Source: Acarospora socialis
Lineage: Eukaryota; Ascomycota; Lecanoromycetes; Acarosporales; Acarosporaceae
NCBI GenBank assembly: GCA_025617375.2
Contig: JAMYGW020000010.1
Span: forward strand, 1,582,135 to 1,646,134
Length of the DNA: 64,000 bases
Direction of reading: 5' to 3'
Below, in pieces: positions 1-11,663 of this stretch. Made by a program: the position numbers and the translations under genes. The notes beneath the pieces were generated by a model, which was given only the letters and a program-made list of their open reading frames with translations, was not told where the DNA came from and did no database searches. Position 1 is the stretch's first letter. Each line of letters begins with the position of its first letter.

Positions 1-1851
1 CAAGGTGCAATGAAGAACTATAAGAGCAAGGTCAGTGGGCTCTGGGAACTGTCGATGCAGAGGAGCTCACGGGATCAATGAAAGCACTGAGGTTGAGAAA
101 GACAGAGTAGAATGTGATGACGCTCATCGACTGAAGAGGGTAGCAGTCGACAATATAACTTGTGATCACGGTGTTGCCCATTTGTATACCGGCAGCAACT
201 GTTGAGAGCTTAGCTTTGCTTCCCGGGGGCTCTGAGGATGATCTAAACTGACATAGAAAGAGTGCTACTTGGCCAACCATCCAATGGTAGTTTCGATCGA
301 CGCTGACACCCCAGATGGTGAGGCCGACTGCCATTGGGTTAGCTGGTCATTGGGACAGATACCAACTAGGTACTTACTTGCACTGAGAAGGGCAGCCGGG
401 TATGCGAGCCACAACCGCATCTCCGCCACGCGGACGTTGTTATTCCTCCTCGTAAGCCTCAGGACGAGCCAATCACTAAGGCGGCCTGAACAGAATACCT
501 CCGAGAACAGAGTACCGAGCAAGAGGCCTAGAAATAAGAGGCCTTGGATCTGTGGGGAGTACTGAACATACGCCGCTGGGATCATAGTGATTATGGACAG
601 TATCCACCAATACCACGCGAAACAATATATCAGGACTGCAATGACCACTACCGCGAATCTGAAAGTCAGGAAGAACCGAATGACAGAATCCCACGCTTTC
701 GGATGGCGCATGCCCGGGACAGGTTTGATATTTAGGATTGGAAGTTTCTTCGTCCGTTTGAGGTCGACGTCCGCGGCATCGCTCCTCCTTCGACCCAACT
801 TCTCAATGTCGGTCGTAACCGCGTTGCCGACAATCAATGGCATCCGAGACAGCATCAGGTTGCGGGGGTATAGGGTTTCCGACATAAATGCCAATTCTAA
901 CACCAAAAGGATTCCGAAGAGGATAACAGTCAGCCAATTTATCCAAGCTGCACTGACGAGATCCATAAAACCGCCGACTGAGAATTATCAGCATGTGAAT
1001 CGGCTCTCACAACGTCTTGTCAAACCTACTGATAGGTCCGACCAAAAGGCCGGCATCGATAGCCAGTACCCAGAGTCCCAGTTTCTGTCCTCGCTCATAC
1101 TCGAAGAATAAACTAAAGTATATCAGTTAACTTCTTTCCTTCATCGATGGTCTACTACGCACTCGCCTACAACAGCCATGCCAACCGTGGCCCCGGGGCT
1201 TACACCGAATCCTTGGAAGAATCTCGCCGCCATGTAGCCGCCATAAGAGCTTGCTACTGCCGAACCGATCGAGGCTACCAGAGCGATGATGGTCCCGATG
1301 ATAAAGATGATACGCCGCCCGTAGATGTCCGCCAACGAAGACCAGAAAAGAGGGCCGAAAGCAAGTCCGAGCGCCGGGATGGCAACCGTCCAGTTGACCT
1401 GAGAATAACTGATGCCATACTGATCCTGGATTTGCGGAAAAGAAGGGACGGTCGTGGTGGTGATGTAGGTGAACAGAAAGTATCTACATAGATGGTGAGC
1501 TAACCCTAGGTATAAATGCCACCATGACTGTCAAAGTGTCACGATCCAAGCGAAGATGAAGCTGCAACGTTCAGTGTTTCGACGGTGGTGAGGGAGGCCT
1601 TACTTCCACATGACGATAGATAAGATCAAATGTTTCTTGAAGCTCGACCAGTTCAGCGGATCCAACGGGTCTGACGTCGGCTGAGGGTGCAGTCTCATCC
1701 CATCTTTGGTGATTCCGCTATCATAGCTCTCTTCCAAGTTGTGGCCGGGCACGTCTCTTCCGCGCATGCCCTCCAACGAACCATTGTGGTGATCATTTAC
1801 TCCTAGAACCTTTTCGGCCTTCTTTTCGCTGGAATCCGTCGTCATTGCCAT
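1..1851 (-). CDS. MFS transporter, DHA1-like (3' end beyond window)
   Basis: This is a 12-helix major facilitator permease of the plasma membrane; the drug/polyamine-exporter branch (DHA1) is the likely subfamily, and the substrate is unknown. Seven exons join in frame: 1851-1604, 1483-1163, 1112-1030, 977-378, 327-253, 198-71 and 17 to beyond base 1. The start is the first ATG of the lead peptide, which runs to DPLDPLNWSSFKKH just before helix 1. ADIYGRR is the MFS loop after helix 2, and FFEYERGQ follows helix 4. DCYPLQSMSVITFYSV marks the C-terminal half. The 54-nt intron at 252-199 is a multiple of three and could pass as coding, but removing it restores LFLFAAGIQMGNTV. The last visible exon reads FFIAP, so the stop codon lies outside the window. 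No lesion is seen. Confidence 0.88.
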
Positions 1852-3259
1852 GGTATTGGCAGGGAACGAATTGTTACAGCAGAGACCTCAACGGTGAAAA
1901 CACGAAGGGGAAGACAGAAGGATCGTTGGCCGCGCAAGATGGAGGTAGCAAGGAATGTCTCTGATTCTACCAATATCACATCGAGCGCGACTGTGCCGCA
2001 ATCTGTCTCAACTGGATCACGGGCAGGCATCATCAACACGCCGCGCCAGTGATTCAAACCCTCCACACTCGGACGATGGCGTGTGCAGGGAGGTGTGGCT
2101 ACGGCGCAAAAGACTCGGGGTCAGGGCAGGGGAGCGATATACACCTGCCGCTTCTGATTGCCAGAAACGCCCGAGAACAATCAAGTATGAGATCGCCATA
2201 TCACAAAGTCTAGGGTATCATTTTCTACTGACGAAGCCTGGACCTGTGTCGTCTTTCCGTTATTTCTTTGGGATTGTCAATTTTTAACTAGCCTCCCGGT
2301 CTCCATGATTTCACCACGACAATGTCAACTCTTGGATGATGTTCAATGAGAAAGCGTCGGAACTGACGTCCCGGAACAGTGCCTTACCATATATAGTTAG
2401 TAGATATACGCCTCTTGACTAGGTCCATATCGCACGGTTCGCACCACATCTCGAGTCTCTCGAACACATACCTTAGGGAGCTTTTGTACTGAGTACTCGA
2501 GTACTGTGACACAAAGCTGGCACAAATACTTCTACTTTGATAATCTGGATTCTGGTCGGAAATAACAATCATCACCTTTACAGAACCGTTATGCGCGGCG
2601 AACAGAGTGGCCCATCAATACCTAGAAGCTCCTTATCTTAGCTTCTCCTTATTAGGCACCGCAACGCTGACGTGAGATAGTAATCGCTCGTGCATACAAG
2701 GGAGCAGAAGCGGTGCTCGACTCTGCTTTTACATACATGAATTATGTAACTCACTTATCTCCATTGACATTTGGTTCAAGGCAAGCTGCAGGGTTGACAT
2801 CCTACTACTGTACCGTGACATTTCGAGAGATAAGGCCCTGCGATTACCTTACTGTGTACTCGATATCCCCTACCCAGCCGAAGATCACTAATGCCTTGCT
2901 TTTTCTGACTGTGATCCGCGAATTGCTTCTCATCCAGTGGGACTCTTCTAAACCTGCATCCAACCAGTTACAGCGTTCTATATCATCTCGATTGAGTTTC
3001 TTCTCGACTTGTATGTGTCCCGGGTTTTCTCGAGCAATGATATCTGCATGCAGGATGCATGGAGTCGAAGCGCCTCAACTGCCATGCTCTTACCTACCTT
3101 CCTCGGGGCGGGGCTACCGTTAGCTTGGCAGGGCTTGTATTCGCAGTCACTACTACTCCTCATCCTGTCTTCTCTGACGGAGTACAAGGGTCATGTCCTC
3201 ACTCCACTTTCATATAGATTAAATCCCTCCTTTGTACTGCATTTTGGCTATTGGACGTC
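1852..3259. other. Intergenic, 1.4 kb
   Basis: This lies between the 5' ends of the divergently transcribed MFS and MATE genes, so it must hold both promoters. Open frames on either strand are short and look like nothing known. No convincing TATA box, RNA gene or repeat was seen. Confidence 0.6.
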
Positions 3260-4914
3260 ATGGACGAAAATGGATCTGGCAAAGGCTGGCTCCCGGATTC
3301 ACTGAAATCATTCAAATGGCCCAAGACGCTCTCGAGCGATGGACCGCCGGATGAGACTTCAAGTTTGCTCCCAAAATGTGACAATGGATCAGAGACTACG
3401 GAGAGCCGTGACCGGGGAGAGGTCTATGATCTCGAGGATGGCGGGAGGTCTAAGTCAAAGCTGGTTCTCGACGAGTTCCTGCTGTTGCTCGAAGGCTCCG
3501 TACCGGTTGTTTTGGCCTACGCGCTGCAAAACTCGTTGCAAACCATCTCGGTTGCCATAGTCGGTCGAGCATCGCCGGAAGACCTGGCAACAGCGGCGTT
3601 CTCATACATGTTCGCGATGTCGACCGGCTGGCTGATTGCCTTGGGAGGGACGACTGCCCTGGACACGCTCTGCTCGTCAAGCTTTACCGGCAGCAAGAAT
3701 CCTCATGATCTTGGCATCATTCTTCAGCGGGCGTTCATCATATTAGGCTTGTTCTACCTTCCAGTCGCTATCCTGTGGTTCTGCTCAGAGCCCGTGTTCA
3801 AACTCCTCGGGCAGGACGAACGACTGTCTAGGGACAGCGCGAGGTTCCTAAGCGTATTGGCTCCTGGCGGACTTGGGTACATCTACTTTGAGATAATGAA
3901 GAAATATCTTCAGGCGCAGGGTAATGCCTTGTGACCTAGAACTAAGCTTCGGCCTCTTGCTGACGGGGCAAAGAAATCATGAGGGCCGGCACCTACGTGC
4001 TTCTTATCACCTCTCCCATCAATGCCGGTCTAAACTACCTCTTTGTCTACACCTTTAAGATCGGGCTCCTCGGTGCACCCATTGCCACGGGGATATCGTA
4101 CTGGCTCTCATTTTTCCTACTTTTGGCTTTTGCTCGCTTCAGTCGCGGATGGGAGGCCTGGGGCGGCTGGTCAAGACGGTGTCTGCGGAAATGGGGGACG
4201 TTCTCCCGCCTCGCGATCTTGGGAGTTGTCCATGTTGGTACCGAATGGTGGGCTTTCGAAATCGTGGCATTGGCGGCCGGACGCCTCGGAACGATTTCGC
4301 TTGCCGCTCAGAGCGTCATCATGACCTCCGATCAAGTTATGAACACCATTCCCTTCGGCGTCGGCGTGGCCGCCAGCGCCCGAGTAGGTAACTTGCTAGG
4401 TGCCAGGAACGCCCGAGGCGCAGCCCGAGCGGCGAATACGGCGGCTTGGCTTAGTATGCTCCTGGGAGCCGTCGTTCTCGCCATTCTCATGGGCACAAAA
4501 GACTACTTTGCCAAGATCTTCAACGACGATGTCAACGTCGTCCAACTCACCGCCGAAGTCCTGCCCTTCGTAGCCCTCTTCCAGATCGCAGACGGGCTCA
4601 ATGGCAGTTGTGGAGGCAGCTTGAGAGGTATGGGCCGGCAGCATATCGGTGCGGCAGTCAATATTGTCAGCTACTACTGCGGTGCCTTACCGTTAGGTAT
4701 CTATTTGGCTTTTCACGGATGGGGCCTGAAGGGACTGTGGGTAGGGCAATGCATCGCTCTCTACCTCGTCGGCTTCCTGGAATGGGCTATTGTGGCGTTT
4801 AGCAATTGGGAGTATCAGGTCAAGAAGGCGTTTGAGCGTATGGACGAGGGCGAGAGGGTCGAGACGGGAGCGACGCCCCCGGATCAGGTGGGAAATGGAC
4901 ATGTAGAGCACTGA
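3260..4914 (+). CDS. MATE-family multidrug/toxin extrusion transporter
   Basis: This is a multidrug and toxin extrusion (MatE) antiporter that would export organic compounds across the plasma or vacuolar membrane in exchange for H+ or Na+. Two exons, 3260-3920 and 3974-4914, are joined by a 53-nt intron with a CTGACG branch site and give 533 residues, the usual size for fungal MATEs. An acidic cytosolic lead of about 75 residues precedes the first MatE half (PVVLAYALQNSLQTISVAIV, then GGTTALDTLCSS). The second half begins after the intron (EIMRAGTYVLLITSPINAG) and includes QSVIMTSDQVMNTIPFGVGV and the GSLRGMGRQ loop. The start is the ATG at 3260; an earlier in-frame TTG is not a plausible fungal start. 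Its neighbour is another exporter gene on the opposite strand. No damage is visible. Confidence 0.93.
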
Positions 4915-6365
4915 CAATCGGAGAGGCAAGGTTGAGACCTTAGCCTTCGGGTTCCAGATGCCGTTCCACGGCGCGCTTCTGCTGAAGGCTACCTAGAATA
5001 TCTCGGACTTAGATGACACACGGTCACACATCTATGTCATAGCTGGAGGATGGGACCTGGCTGCGTACCTAGCTAGTAGGTAGACGAGCTCGTGTGAATA
5101 ATAGATTCATGATAGAGACGATCATCGGCCCCCGTGTCGCCTCCACGAACTCTGATAGGATTCCCAATCTCACTCTTACCTAATTACCATTTCGCGCCTT
5201 ATAGTTCGGTAGGGTAAGTTCTGAGTACATGCAATAGCGTTTAACACCTGACTAAGGTACATACCTTAACGTGTCCACTGCATCCCGAACCCTGCCATCA
5301 CCCGCACCGGCATTAGCTCGCATCCTTATCCATTCCAGCAACGACCAACCTCTGTCAGGACCGATAAGGAATCTCCCTTTTCTGAATGTCAACGTCGCCA
5401 TGAAGGAAACATATTCCAATCAATCAACGACAAGCACCGTGCTACTGTACCGTACGATGACGGAGACATCTGGCTTTTGCCGCGACATCCATCCGAGCAG
5501 TTCTGGCCCGCAAGGAACACCCCCAATGGATCGAATCAGGATATGCGATAAGGAAAAGCAAGTTCACAGCTTGAGGGCCGAGCGCGGCCTTGCCCGAGCA
5601 CATTCATCACTTACGTACTCGTACTCACTATGTGATGCATTGGAATCCCTCATGCCTGTAATCCGTTACAGGTGCCAGTTGCTCAGCTGTGGGAGGAATA
5701 AAGTGACAGAACCGCAGCTTCCGTCAACCGGCCGTGGCACAGCGGCGCGGTGTACAACTAATGCACCTCACCAAAGCCATCGTGGGGTAACGAATACATA
5801 GAAGCTTCCTATCCCGGTGCGGTGGATCGATTGCGTAACGTCTGGGCTAGTGTCCATGCGTCGAGTGTGTACGATGCAACAGATGCATGGGTGTAGGCTC
5901 TCGTTGAGATAGGCTTACTTCATCGGCACAACTGCTATTACACGTTACGATTGCATTGGTCAGGCTTGAGAGGCGTGGCTTTTGTTACCTAAGAGGAATA
6001 AGTGGACCGCATGGGTGATGATCATCGTCGGTAGGGCAAAGAGCGCGACTCGGTCTGTCTGTGGAGTCGTTATGGCTGCCTTAGAAGTAGCTAGAGCAAT
6101 TGGCTCAAATTGGATCTGGGTATTACGCAATTACGTGCTGTAATGCGTAGGGAGAGAATTGGCCGGGCTGTCGTCATTATCGTTGGCATTGTCATGGTTA
6201 TTGTCATTATCATGACTGTTGCTGACTTAGACCTTCACTTTGACCTAATAATGGTAGCATAGTTATCTGACCTATTCTTCTCCCTCCCGGACGTTTGGCC
6301 CTTTCTTTACTTATTCTGTCCGTGGCTGTTGCAATTGCTCAGCCTACCTCAGCTCATCTCACACG
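4915..6365. other. Intergenic, 1.45 kb
   Basis: No supported gene. A 176-codon open frame on the plus strand (5271-5801) has no recognisable domain and starts with GTG, so I treat it as chance. At 5253-5269 there is an inverted repeat TAAGGTA-cat-ACCTTA related to the palindrome found elsewhere in the window. Bases 6170-6225 hold a degenerate run of GTCATTATC-like repeats upstream of the agmatinase-like gene. Confidence 0.55.
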
Positions 6366-7990
6366 ATGTTGACCTCTCTCGTTACCGTTACGGCCTTTGC
6401 TGCTGCCCTTGCCCACGCTGATCACGACCAGAGTCCAATTGCTGGCCCACATAAGAGTCTGTGGTACAACACCATTCCGGGCGACGGTGGCACGCAGGTG
6501 GGTTGTGCGGTCGTAACTAATTGGCTAGGATGCTAATCGGCGATGCAGGCAGATTCAGTCTTCTCTGGTATCTCGACCTTTGGCCGTTTGCCTTACTTCC
6601 CATGTCTCGCCAGCGACGACGAGAAGTATGACATCGCCTTCATTGGTACGGAAGACCAGAAGGTCTACCCTATGCCATTGCAAACCACAACGCTTGCTAA
6701 ATTGCAAGACAGGCGCCCCCTTCGACACCGGCACCTCGTACAGACCAGGAGCCCGCTTCGGACCTAGCGGTATCAGACAAGGTTCTCGCCGCCTCAACCT
6801 GTAGTATGTATATACTACATCAAGCTTACGATGGTGGACTGCAACCGCAAAGGCTCACGCAAAGTGCGGTTCAGTGGAGGGTACAACGTGCCTCTCGACG
6901 CGAACCCGTTCAACAGCTGGGCGACGGTGCTGGATTGCGGTGACATACCCGTGACATCGTAAGCTCTCCCGTTGAGCTGGTGATGTGGGCTGCAGTCCTG
7001 ATGATAGCGGTAGATACGACAACGCCTACGCCATCCACCAGATTGAGGAGGGACACAATAGTATCCTGTCACGCAAACCCGCAACGGACGCACACAAACA
7101 GGGTCCGGCGAAGAATGGCAAAACCCTGCCGAGAGTCATCACCCTCGGCGGTGACCACACCATCACGTTACCGTTACTGCGCAGCATCAACCGCGCCTAC
7201 GGCCCTGTCAGCGTGATCCATTTCGACAGCCACCTGTAAGTCTCCCCCCTCCCCTTCTCCGAGCTCACCCCACGCCCCCAGTCCCGATCACTGGGACTAG
7301 TCCTCATCCTCATCCTCATATAGCGACACATGGCGGCCGAAAGTCTTCGGCGGCGCCCCTACGAAACAAGCCAGCGTCAACCACGGCACGTACTTCTATC
7401 ACGCCAGCCAAGAAGGTCTCCTGGCCAACGACAGCAACATCCACGCCGGCATCCGCACCACCCTCTCCGGCCCCTCCGACTACGAGAACGACGGCTACTG
7501 CGGCTTTGAGATCGTCGAGGCGCGCGCCATCGACACCATCGGCATGCATGGCATCATCCGGAAGATCCGAGAGCGCGTCGGGACGAAGAAGCCCGTCTAT
7601 CTGAGCATCGATATCGACACCTTGGATCCGGCTTGTATGTCCGTCCCTAGCTTCCTCCCGCTGCCACCCCCATGGATTCGTGACTTGTACTGATTGCATT
7701 CGTTGTTACATATAGTCGCCCCAGCGACTGGCACCCCCGAAACAGGCGGCTGGTCGACGCGTGAACTGCGCACCATCATCCGCGGCCTCGAAGGCATCAA
7801 TTTGATCGCGGCCGATATCGTCGAGGTCGCACCGGCGTACGATACGAATGCCGAGCTGACGACGATGGCGGCGGCTGATGCCTTGTTTGAGGTCATGACG
7901 CTCATGGTCAAGAAGGGGCCGTTGAGTAAGATGGTTGAAATCGAGGATGCGGAGGAGGGCGAGGTGGAGAAGGCGGATGGGGACCTATGA
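6366..7990 (+). CDS. Secreted agmatinase/arginase-family ureohydrolase
   Basis: This is a ureohydrolase-fold enzyme with two Mn2+ ions that hydrolyses a guanidino compound (agmatine, arginine or similar) to urea and an amine. Seven exons fit in phase (6366-6497, 6549-6645, 6713-6803, 6875-6958, 7014-7235, 7324-7634, 7716-7990) and give 403 residues. The metal ligands are all present: GGDHT (His183), DSHLD (Asp206, His208, Asp210, with an intron inside the motif) and IDIDTLDPA (Asp305, Asp307), followed by the arginase-family signature in [13 protein letters not shown]. Residues 1-18 ([18 protein letters not shown]) form a clear signal peptide, so the product should enter the secretory pathway, unlike cytosolic arginase. 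The C-terminal 20 residues are acidic. Closest by eye to fungal agmatinases; the exact substrate is not certain. Confidence 0.93.
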
Positions 7991-9453
7991 TGAGGAAGGG
8001 CCTTTCAGTCAGGCAGATTCTATTGGGGGGAGCCTTGATGGAGTGGAGTGAGTCAGCATGATGCGCGTGCGTGTGGATGTACATATATAGCCAGGCACCT
8101 CACAGAAGAATAGCCATGCACGTTCGATACGATCTGAGTTCGATCAATCCAACTAGCATAGGCCAATCTCCACATCTACACGACGCTCTTACGTCCCAAA
8201 ACCGAGACTGAAGTGAGTTTGTTCCGTGCATCAATTGACAAAGCAGACGAGCGAGGACGAGTGACAACGCAAAGCGAAGCCAGGCATGGCAAAGCAATAC
8301 CCAAACCTACCCCCTACGCCAGCATTTCCCTCACCGACGGCCCTCGGCCTGAGTTCCAACTCGTAATATCGTCGGAACCCCCCCACCTCCTGATCCCAGC
8401 TACGTGAGTCGTTTTGAAGGAGAAAGCATCCAGGCCCCATGACAGTAAATCTCAAGCGTAGCATACTGAGACCGCAGGACATATTGCTGTGCTGAACGGA
8501 TTCTCTCCTGGTACTGACCAGCCGACGTACTGGCGTGCCTCTTTCGCACCAGATCACATATCTGACCGTGCAGGAGGAGGTGATCCCAGTTGAGAGCTAG
8601 CAGAGCCCCAGGTGTAAGGGAAGGGAAAGCTCGTGCAGAGGTAAACAGATGTGTAAATCTGTATGTACGCGGGAAGTGAAGAGACTGCTGCTTTCACGGA
8701 ACTCGCCTGGTTGTGGAATGGATACTGGTCAGGCGGAAGTGGGAAGGAAGGGGAAGGATGCTGCGACGGAACCGGAATTCTTGTAGGGTGGGAATGGAAT
8801 CCGCTCTGTAGGTTGTGTGGGGGGTTGGCTAGGTATGAACAGTCAAGATGGAATGTTTGGAGGCGGATCAAGGCGATGCTGACGACGGGTTACACTCCTA
8901 TGCGTACAGAAGATGGGTGCACGTTTCGTCTGGGCTCGTACAACTGATTGTCTTCTAGAAGATGCTCGAACCATTCATCTCAATTTCCTCTTGACTTTGA
9001 GTGATAGGGCTAGAAGAAATGTCGTAGTACATGTTGTCAGATAGAGCTTCGTTCCTCATAGACAAGCTGAAAGAGGAGCCATCTCGAACTCTCTGTTTGT
9101 TGATACCGACGAAGGCAACCGGTCGTCTTTCGATGACGAGCGGAATTCCAAACACTGGACTGGCGACGTCTATATCGTACGGTAGAAGATTGATAGCCTA
9201 CCAGCTGCATCAGACAGATATAGGGTATGTTAGATGCCGAACAGAGTCTAGAGTTCGGGAGGTACTCAGATCGCCCTGGAACGTAAAAATGGCTCCTTCC
9301 CAGCACTGCAGTCTCGACAGTATACATAAGACCACTGCCCCTCATGCCCTTGCTCAATGAGCTGGCATGACTGTGACGCGCCTAAGCCACCACGACGCTG
9401 TCCAGAGTCGCGTTGTACTTGGTGATTCTCGGTCTACCAATGTCAAATCCGGG
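7991..9453. other. Gene-poor stretch with a possible coding remnant on the minus strand
   Basis: No gene can be supported. On the minus strand, 9200-8955 reads AINLLPYDIDVASPVFGIPL and continues to a stop. It has a protein-like composition and an acceptor-like TAG immediately upstream, but no upstream exon could be joined in phase. It may be an exon or remnant of an unrecognised gene, perhaps related to the neighbouring broken arrestin-like locus. The rest (7991-8950) shows nothing. Confidence 0.35.
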
Positions 9454-10633
9454 TCATAATGTTGCGTGAAGTATGTTCGTTCGGTTGGTTCGGAGATATC
9501 GGAAGGCCTCAGGCAAGAGCAAGAACCAGCAGCCGCCAAACTCCGCCTTGAACGTCTGTTGCGCGCACTCCACCGTCACCTTCACTTCCAATCTGTACTC
9601 GCGAGCCAGGTTATACGTGCTGAATGTCGGCGTCAGATGATGGCCGACTTGTAGTGTCGGGCAGAGCTGCATCATGTTCATATGCTCCGCCATGGGCGTT
9701 TCGGAAAACGAATAATCAAGAAGGTCGAATCTAGTGTTGAACGCCTCCCCTTTCCCCAATCACCAAAAATCGAGGCGTGCTGGCATCGAACGTGCGTCGT
9801 AGCTAGTAACCTTACGCGAACTCGTTTTAGATAGACGAGCGATAGTGCTGTAACCGTTGAGTTGACAGGATCGTGTTCAATGCCGACGGAGATGTCAAGC
9901 GGTCCGGAAATTAACCATCGCGAATGTAGCTTTAGGCTGGTCTTCAGGCGCCCACAGTGCGCGTGCCCTCCTTCAAACTCAACAATCGTCCTGCGGTGCT
10001 GGGATCCAATCGGTGGCTCCGACGCGTAAATGCCTGCTCCTTATGGGATACATCTAGGTCAGGGTCTTCGATGACGCGAGAGGGCGAAAACTGCAACTCG
10101 AGCCTGCACTTGAGGGGCAACTTCAGGAACGAGAAAGTCGACGCTGGCCGTGCCAGTACGGCCTCCAGCTCGTAGCAGATATAATTATCCTTTTGATGAC
10201 GGCCGCCGTCGTGCTTGGTCGAGAAGCTCGGCGGCAGCGGATGACCAGGTCGGTGGGCATAATAATCAGACTCAGTCCACGAGGTGGCGCCGAAGCCTGG
10301 CAGCGCTGTGTCTGGAAAAGTGAACTGGAACGGCCATTCGTGACGATCTGCGGGCAAGGTGAAGTGGTTGGGATAACCGCAATGAAGTGGCTCGACGAAC
10401 TCGAATAGGGTGGCTCGACCTCGATAGGTAGTGTGGCTGCGCTCCCCCTAAGCGCCGTGTTTCTCGATGATTACTTGTGATTTAGTACGTCCGCGGAGAA
10501 TGATGTCGACCATTCCGATAGCCTCGACTCTGGAGCTTGTTAGGACGATGGTTCCGGAGACTTTGTCTCTATCTGTGAAGGGGGTCCCCGAAGCCAAGAT
10601 AGGAGGAGACAGCTCAACTTGAAAGGTTCCCAT
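9454..10633 (-). pseudogene. Arrestin-like protein, pseudogene
   Basis: Fungal arrestin-domain proteins are adaptors that link membrane transporters to ubiquitin ligases. The minus-strand reading resembles that family over most of its length: an N-terminal beta-strand region (MGTFQVELSPPILASGTPF), GRTKSQV, YRGRATLFEF, LPADRHEWPFQFTFP, and a C-terminal part FSTYNLAREYRLEVKVTVEC. The reading is broken by an in-frame TAG (plus-strand 10448-10450) between IIEKHGA and GERSHTTYRGR, and by frame changes near 9947-9962, 9899-9901 and 9747-9759. Family-like sequence continues directly on both sides of each break, so there is no room for introns. The TAG could come from CAG by one C-to-T change. I judge this a decayed gene; a functional gene with unusual introns is possible but unlikely. 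Confidence 0.7.
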
Positions 10634-11663
10634 AATGTAGAAGTTGGGAACCCTAGTAACTCGCTCTAGGAGTATAGGGCAGAACGCGCGTAGAAAGGCA
10701 AGCTAAATAACAGACATCAAAACATATACCCCCATCTAGGGTATTTCGACATAAGTATAGGACAACTTTGATGAAAGGTGACAGCCAGAGCATAACGAAG
10801 ATATATATATACGAGGTAGAGAGTAGCATGTCTCCTGATCCACACCAGGCTGCGAGTGTTCAACTGAAACTCTTTCATCATACCACGGAAATGCTTGGCC
10901 GCTGCCATCGAACACCGTGCCCTCTACGGAGGCACAGCCCACTAGTAATGCTGACTGCTGACTAAGAACTGTCAGTTTGTCTACTTCCAGTTAACCAGAT
11001 TTGTTCTTATCATTCCATCTTATATACTATATCGCTGAGTAGATATATTTCATAAGAGAAAGTAGCCAATTGTAAAGTCGCAAAGGTTGTATCCCTCAAG
11101 GCAGATATGTTGCGGCTGATACCTAAAGTTCATAGATTGCTTAGTCATTACTAGGTAGTGGGGTGTGCCTCCTTGTACAGTACGGGTCAAACACCGTACC
11201 CTCCAACGGGCTTGGCTTTAGGCTTACAACACCTAAATCCGGAGAGGATCATCAGTGCAACGATATTGCAGCGCAGCCCCTCAAACGTCCATTCCGTCAC
11301 CTGATACGAGGAAAGCTTAGTCTGACAGCTCAATGCCAAGCCAGTGGATCGTAGATGCCCTACATGTAATTATCCGAGCGTGACTGCCCACGACGAAGCA
11401 TTTCTTCAAGGGAAGGAGACTTACCTTAGGGGCAGCTACTGATACGAATGTGAGAATATCAAACAAGTTAGCGCAGATATATACACATCGAGCACTATCA
11501 GCTATTTTACAGTATAGCCACATATGTAAGCTGAACTGGGTAACATAAGCAAGTCCTTGTAGCTCCCCGTTGACGAAAAGCTCTTGTTCAGATGGCAACC
11601 TCCCAGGTGAATCGAATGGACCGTATGGACCGTATACCTAGAGATATCCGCATCTGTGATATC
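10634..11663. other. Intergenic, 1.0 kb
   Basis: Lies upstream of the broken arrestin-like gene and downstream of the aquaporin gene. It is AT-richer than its flanks. No gene, RNA or repeat could be supported. Confidence 0.55.

Noticed and set aside
5271-5801. 176-codon plus-strand frame
   Set aside because: GTG start, no recognisable motif, no intron-exon context.
10400-10500. A short intron removing the TAG in the arrestin-like gene
   Set aside because: Possible GT...AG pairs give introns of 27-41 nt and break the frame of the following conserved YRGRATLFEF.
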